This document shows, in pieces, positions 42,780-47,933 of a stretch of 47,933 nt of DNA. The notes beneath the pieces are model-generated. The model worked only from the letters and a program-made list of their open reading frames with translations. It made no database searches and was not told where the DNA came from. The DNA comes from Rhodovibrio sodomensis. Lineage in GTDB: Bacteria; Pseudomonadota; Alphaproteobacteria; Kiloniellales; Rhodovibrionaceae. The position numbers were made by a program, and so were the translations under genes. The DNA lies in the NCBI RefSeq assembly GCF_016583645.1, contig NZ_NRRL01000028.1, positions 1-47,933 of the forward strand, given 5' to 3'. Numbering within the stretch: position 1 is the first letter of the stretch; each line of letters begins with the position of its first letter.

Positions 42780-43382
42780 TTATTTCAGGAACAGCGAGTA
42801 GGTGACCCGGCGCCCGGCCGCGACTTCCACCAAGTGGGTGGAAATCCCGTCACGGTGTCGCGCGGCCACCTTGTACCAGCCGGCCGACAGGCCGAGTTCG
42901 GGCGCGGCGTCCCGGGTGCGCGCGATCGGGTCGGCCTCGCCGCCGCCGCGGCGGTAGGGCCGCACCGTCCAGGCGACATCGCTTTGCACCGGGGCGGCGC
43001 CGGGCCCGGGCAGCAGTTCCAGCTTCACACGCCCCAGCTTCAGGTTGACCGTCTTGGTGAGCGCGGTGCCGTCCTGGACCGCGAAATCGGTCACCGCGCG
43101 GGCCTGCCGGTAGGTGGTGACCACGCGGTATTCGTCCGCCGCCAAGTCGAGTTCGGCGGGCGCGCCGCGGTGCTCGCCGACCTTGCGCACGGCGCGCTTA
43201 CCGTCGCGCGCCCAGATCTGGAACGCCACGCCGTCGGTCACCGCCGGTCCGCCCGCGCGGGTAACGACGTTCAGCGTGACGCGTCCGTCCGCGGCGGCCG
43301 CGCCTGGCAGGCTCAAGAGCCCGGCCAGCAGCAGGCCCGCGATCGGGCCGGCGACGCGGCGGTCGGCATCGGGTTGGCGCAT
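42780..43382 (-). CDS. Secreted hypothetical protein
   Basis: The 200-residue protein has a Sec signal (AGPIAGLLLAGLLSLPGAAA, cleavage near 31). The mature part is beta-rich, with repeated surface-layer-like strands (VTLNVVTRAGGPAVTDGVAF; YRVVTTYRQARAVTDFAV; LSAGWYKVAARHRDGISTHL; VTYSLFLK). It resembles PEGA or carboxypeptidase-regulatory-like beta sandwiches, but I cannot name a family. It is probably periplasmic. TGCATAC/GTATGCA motifs lie upstream. Confidence 0.75.
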   Translation of the reverse strand: MRQPDADRRVAGPIAGLLLAGLLSLPGAAAADGRVTLNVVTRAGGPAVTDGVAFQIWARDGKRAVRKVGEHRGAPAELDLAADEYRVVTTYRQARAVTDFAVQDGTALTKTVNLKLGRVKLELLPGPGAAPVQSDVAWTVRPYRRGGGEADPIARTRDAAPELGLSAGWYKVAARHRDGISTHLVEVAAGRRVTYSLFLK

Positions 43383-43560
43383 GCTGTGCTCCTGCCGCCG
43401 TAAGGCGAAAGCGCCGAAGGTCGCACGTGCCTTCAGCTTGGGGTTGGTTCGGCCGTCCTGATAAGCCGGCCGGGGGCGACCAGCAAGCCGGTCGCACCTG
43501 ACGGTCTGGCCGCCCGGGCCGCGGGGAGAGCCCGGCCCGATGCTTTCTACGCTAACAGAA

Positions 43561-43617
43561 GTATGCAGGTCCGGTCGTGACCGGGTTGTTAACGCCCTGC
43601 AGCCCATGGGTGCATAC
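43561..43617. promoter_or_regulatory. Paired GTATGCA/TGCATAC motif upstream of the secreted protein gene
   Basis: GTATGCA (43561-43567) and its reverse complement TGCATAC (43611-43617) stand 50 bases apart, upstream of the minus-strand secreted-protein gene. The same 7-mer recurs upstream of the PAS_5 gene at 44295-44338. Confidence 0.4.
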
Positions 43618-43651
43618 GACGGATCGGGCGACGCTTGTAACGGGTCCGAAT

Positions 43652-44206
43652 TCAGAAGTACCGCAACACAGGACAGTCGGGCAGAACGTCCGGAATGTCC
43701 CGGTCGGGATCGATCTCCAGATGGGCGGACAGCACTTGGCTCAGCTGGCCGCCGTCCAGCAGGGGCAGGTCGAGGCCGATCACCTTGATGAACGAGCGGT
43801 CGTACTGGTCGAGCAGGCCGCACGCCAGTCCGATGAAGGGTGCCCGGTCCATCTCCTCGAAGTAGGCCAGTTCGACCGCCTGCAGGGCCTGCGGGTCGTT
43901 CGAGACCGAGCCGAGCGACTTGTTGGTGTAGTCGACGCCCCACCATTCGGTCAGCTGGGTGCCCCACAGGGTAAACCGCAGGTTGAACGGCTCGCGTTCG
44001 ACGCGGGCGATGAAGATCCGCCCCAGCCAGTCCTTGAAGTCGAAGACGTCGAAGTCGCTGCGGCCGGGCAACCCTGCGTCGCCGGGTGCGCGCGTTTGCC
44101 AGAGGCGGACCAGGTCCGCGAACGGTCCAAAGCGTTCCGGCGCGGCGTCCCGGTCACACTTGGCGTAGCGCCAGTTGATTGCAGCCTCCGAAGTCTGTGG
44201 ACGGAT
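43652..44206 (-). CDS. PAS_5-family protein with apparent non-canonical start
   Basis: Open reading with PAS_5 similarity begins well before any ATG, GTG or TTG: INWRYAKCDRDAAPERFGPF, ADLVRLWQTRAP, GLPGRSDFDVFDFKDWLGRI, then ARVEREPFNLRFTLWGTQLT, EWWGVDYTNKSLGSV, and a C-terminal IDPDRDIPDVLPD. The first canonical in-frame start is TTG at 44071, inside the conserved domain. A perfect AGGAGG (44218-44213) sits six bases before an ATC codon (44206-44204), which I take as the likely start, giving about 184 residues. The alternatives are a TTG start making a truncated protein, or a sequencing error. It is a soluble PAS-type sensor of unknown ligand; PAS_5 proteins are common in Rhodospirillales. 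Confidence 0.7.
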   Translation of the reverse strand: MRPQTSEAAINWRYAKCDRDAAPERFGPFADLVRLWQTRAPGDAGLPGRSDFDVFDFKDWLGRIFIARVEREPFNLRFTLWGTQLTEWWGVDYTNKSLGSVSNDPQALQAVELAYFEEMDRAPFIGLACGLLDQYDRSFIKVIGLDLPLLDGGQLSQVLSAHLEIDPDRDIPDVLPDCPVLRYF

Positions 44207-44294
44207 CGCCAGCCTCCTGCGGGTAGGACCGTGGGCACGGATCGGATTGCCTCGGCTTTGTGAGCGTAACCCTATAGTCGGTTATCCGATATGT

Positions 44295-44339
44295 TGCATA
44301 CCCGCAAATGTTAGCCAGCCTGCATAACTAAGTATGCAG
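44295..44339. promoter_or_regulatory. Clustered TGCATA motifs upstream of the PAS_5 gene
   Basis: TGCATAC (44295-44301) is followed by the palindrome CTGCATA-ACTAAG-TATGCAG (44320-44339). They lie about 90-130 bases upstream of the proposed PAS_5 start in a locally AT-rich segment between it and uvrB. They are candidate operators shared with 43561-43617. Confidence 0.45.
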
Positions 44340-44408
44340 ATACAAGGGCAAGATCGCGGCCGGCGGCCGCGCGCCCGCGGGAGTCGACCCTAGTGCTCCT
44401 AGCGCTCC

Positions 44409-46646
<2,238 letters not shown>

Positions 46647-46698
46647 GGCCCCAATGTAGGGCGCCGGGGGTGGGGGCGGCTAGGGGGTGAAAACAGCT

Positions 46699-47555
46699 TT
46701 ACGTGTAAGCCGGAATCTCTATTTGCGGCTGCAATACCTCCAGCGTTCCACTGTACGCTCTCACGATCTTATTATATAATTCATGATCTTTCTCGCAAGT
46801 CACAGTTATAACCATTCCATATGGGATATCGCTCCGCCGCGCAGCAGGCTTCCCGCGCCATCTCGACTGATGTTCCACATCAAAAACTGGGCGATTTAAT
46901 GTGCTTGGTTGAAACCGTCGCTCAGCGGACAGAACAGGTTCCCATTTGTGACCACCAGATCTTAGGGATGCCTCATCGGGGAAGTCTTGGCTAGGACTGA
47001 AAAACGTCTTTGATTTATGAAGCTGCCTTGCTTTCCCATTCTGATATCCAGGGTGCCCTCTAGTGTTGGGACGAAACACGATGTTGACACCCGCTCGGGT
47101 ATAATTGATCGCATCATCAGGATCAGTGTCGGGAAATAGACAAAACGTCGCTCTTACCCTTGTCATGGAAACAAAACCACCCGAGGGCTCGGGTATTGGA
47201 AAGCGCATCCATCGTCTTGGATCGAGATATCCCTTGTACAGAACGGTTACCTCATTATCTTCACACGTACAAAGTTGATCAAGCTCGCTTGCCTTCCCCC
47301 AACCGACTTCTTCCTGTTTGTTTCCTCGTAAATCCGACTTATTGATAATCAATGCCTTTATTGCAGGAGCATTAATATAGTCTCCGAAAGTAGCTCTAAC
47401 TCCAACTGCTCGGCGCATAACACTCGGTGCTGCAAAACTAGTTCCCTGTATCGGGCGTGCAAGTGATGGGTTCCAGAAATCAAGCGTGTAAAATGGTTCT
47501 AAGTTGCTTCCGCCATGGCCAACAACATCAGGCTTGACTACACCAGGGCTTCTCC
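46699..47555 (-). pseudogene. S8 (subtilase) peptidase, C-terminal part, IetS-like, cut by an IS
   Basis: From about 47555 the minus strand reads SPGVVKPDVVGHGGSNLEPF, then RPIQGTSFAAPSV, the subtilase active-site Ser motif (Ser codon 47439-47437), and continues to 46699. The C-terminal half (MTRVRATFCLFPDTDPDDAI, NYTRAGVNIVFRP, GGHKWEPVLSAERRF, STLNRPVFDVEHQSR, IPYGMVITVTCEKDHELYNK) matches the tail of the S8 peptidases paired with AAA ATPases in IetAS-type defence loci. The catalytic Asp and His domains would lie upstream but are replaced by an ISAs1-type element. Base composition is clearly lower in GC than the chromosome, so the segment was acquired. The fragment cannot be an active protease. 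Confidence 0.8.
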
Positions 47556-47672
47556 CAGGGCTGTTCAGTGTTCGCGGGTAGAGTGAGTGGCCTCGCGTGA
47601 GGCGAGTCCGAGCGGCGGGTCATCCACCAGAAACGAGTCTTTGCGAGCTCGCTGAGATGTGACTCCTGGGTT

Positions 47673-47701
47673 GGCAACTCTGAACAGCGTACGGAGTTGC
47701 C
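47673..47701 (+). promoter_or_regulatory. Leader hairpin over the transposase ribosome site
   Basis: GGCAACTC (47673-47680) pairs perfectly with GAGTTGCC (47694-47701), which ends immediately before ATG 47702 and covers the GGAG ribosome site at 47692-47695. In the mRNA this would occlude initiation, a known strategy for limiting transposase synthesis. Confidence 0.55.
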
Positions 47702-47933
47702 ATGACACCGTTTCCGTGTCTCTGGCAGGCCCTCCAAGATGTCACCGACCCGCGCGGCACCCGGGGGCAGCGCTATCCTTTCACGCCCTTGATGGTGTTC
47801 ACGGTCCTGGCCGTGCTGGCGGGCGCGCGGTCGTACCGCGACGTGATCACCTTCATCCGGGAACGGCGCCATCAGCTCAATGAGCTGTTCGGCACGCGCC
47901 TGACCCGGGCGCCCGCGCTGAACACGCTGCGCG
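47702..47933 (+). CDS. ISAs1-family transposase, N-terminal part (partial)
   Basis: The frame is open from ATG 47702 to the window end (77 codons, no stop). It reads MTPFPCLWQALQDVTDPRGT, then GQRYPFTPLMVFTVLAVLAG, ARSYRDVITFIRERRHQLNE and FGTRLTRAPALNTLR. The DPRxxxGxRYP...LAVLAGARSY pattern is the N-terminal associated domain of ISAs1/H-repeat transposases. The catalytic DDE domain lies outside the window. Confidence 0.85.
   Translation, partial: MTPFPCLWQALQDVTDPRGTRGQRYPFTPLMVFTVLAVLAGARSYRDVITFIRERRHQLNELFGTRLTRAPALNTLR

Larger units (their letters stand above)
47556..47933 (+). mobile_element. ISAs1-family insertion sequence, left end (runs off window)
   Basis: The element appears to begin CAGGGCTGTTCAGTGTTCGC at 47556, where S8 peptidase homology stops, and contains an ISAs1-type transposase gene from 47702. 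GC content rises back to chromosome level at this point. The right end is outside the window, so the target duplication cannot be checked. Insertion separated the S8 catalytic N-terminus from its C-terminus. Confidence 0.75.

Overview
The window is about 48 kb of very GC-rich, densely coded bacterial chromosome. Gene content points to an alphaproteobacterium, most likely in or near the Rhodospirillales. The evidence is a three-gene proton-translocating transhydrogenase (pntAA/pntAB/pntB), a COQ9-family protein, a GTA-type 3-TM holin, a PAS_5-family protein and a Tat-exported peptide-binding protein. No rRNA, tRNA or CRISPR array was recognised. The genus is not decided; a halophilic or phototrophic Rhodovibrio-like organism would fit but is inference.

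Layout. 0.1-1.5 kb: a phage or GTA-like lysis cassette (small membrane protein, SleB-type wall hydrolase with a frameshift, 3-TM holin). 1.6-3.0 kb: DUF952 gene and pyrD, overlapping. 3.2-5.6 kb: a PAS(LOV-like)-MarR one-component regulator whose TAG stop lies in the target site of a decayed IS701-family element. 5.6-8.0 kb: ADP-ribosylglycohydrolase, spermidine synthase and a broken MocR-type regulator. 8.0-16.1 kb: a minus-strand peptide-type ABC importer (binding protein, two permeases, two ATPases) downstream of a CocE/NonD hydrolase. 16.4-24.4 kb: XRE regulator, beta-carbonic anhydrase, DUF4168 protein, ClpS, SelO, Bcr/CflA-type exporter and a CPA2/Kef antiporter. 24.5-27.9 kb: envelope genes (glucosaminidase-like lipoprotein, MlaC-like protein) and a DJ-1/PfpI protein. 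28.1-31.5 kb: the pnt operon with a strong terminator. 31.6-35.5 kb: class III adenylate cyclase between two direct copies of a ~200-bp repeat, rpsU, a peptide deformylase-like gene and a COQ9-like gene. 35.6-42.6 kb: DsbA-like thioredoxin, M48/TPR protease, GGT-like lipoprotein, aminotransferase, MntR-like regulator and OmpA-like lipoprotein. 42.8-46.6 kb: a secreted protein, a PAS_5 protein and uvrB. 46.7-47.9 kb: an AT-richer acquired segment with the C-terminal part of an S8 peptidase resembling the protease of ATPase/subtilase (IetAS-like) defence pairs, cut by an ISAs1-family element that runs off the window.

Most of the window is ordinary housekeeping and envelope physiology. The unusual parts are non-coding or broken. 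A ~115-bp two-hairpin repeat occurs in three full copies and one half copy, and supplies the stop codon of two genes. Two other families of palindromic repeats occur. Three phage or defence remnants are present. The PntAA has a ~115-residue low-complexity tail. A PAS_5 protein appears to lack a canonical start codon behind a perfect Shine-Dalgarno. A 7-mer recurs around that PAS_5 gene.
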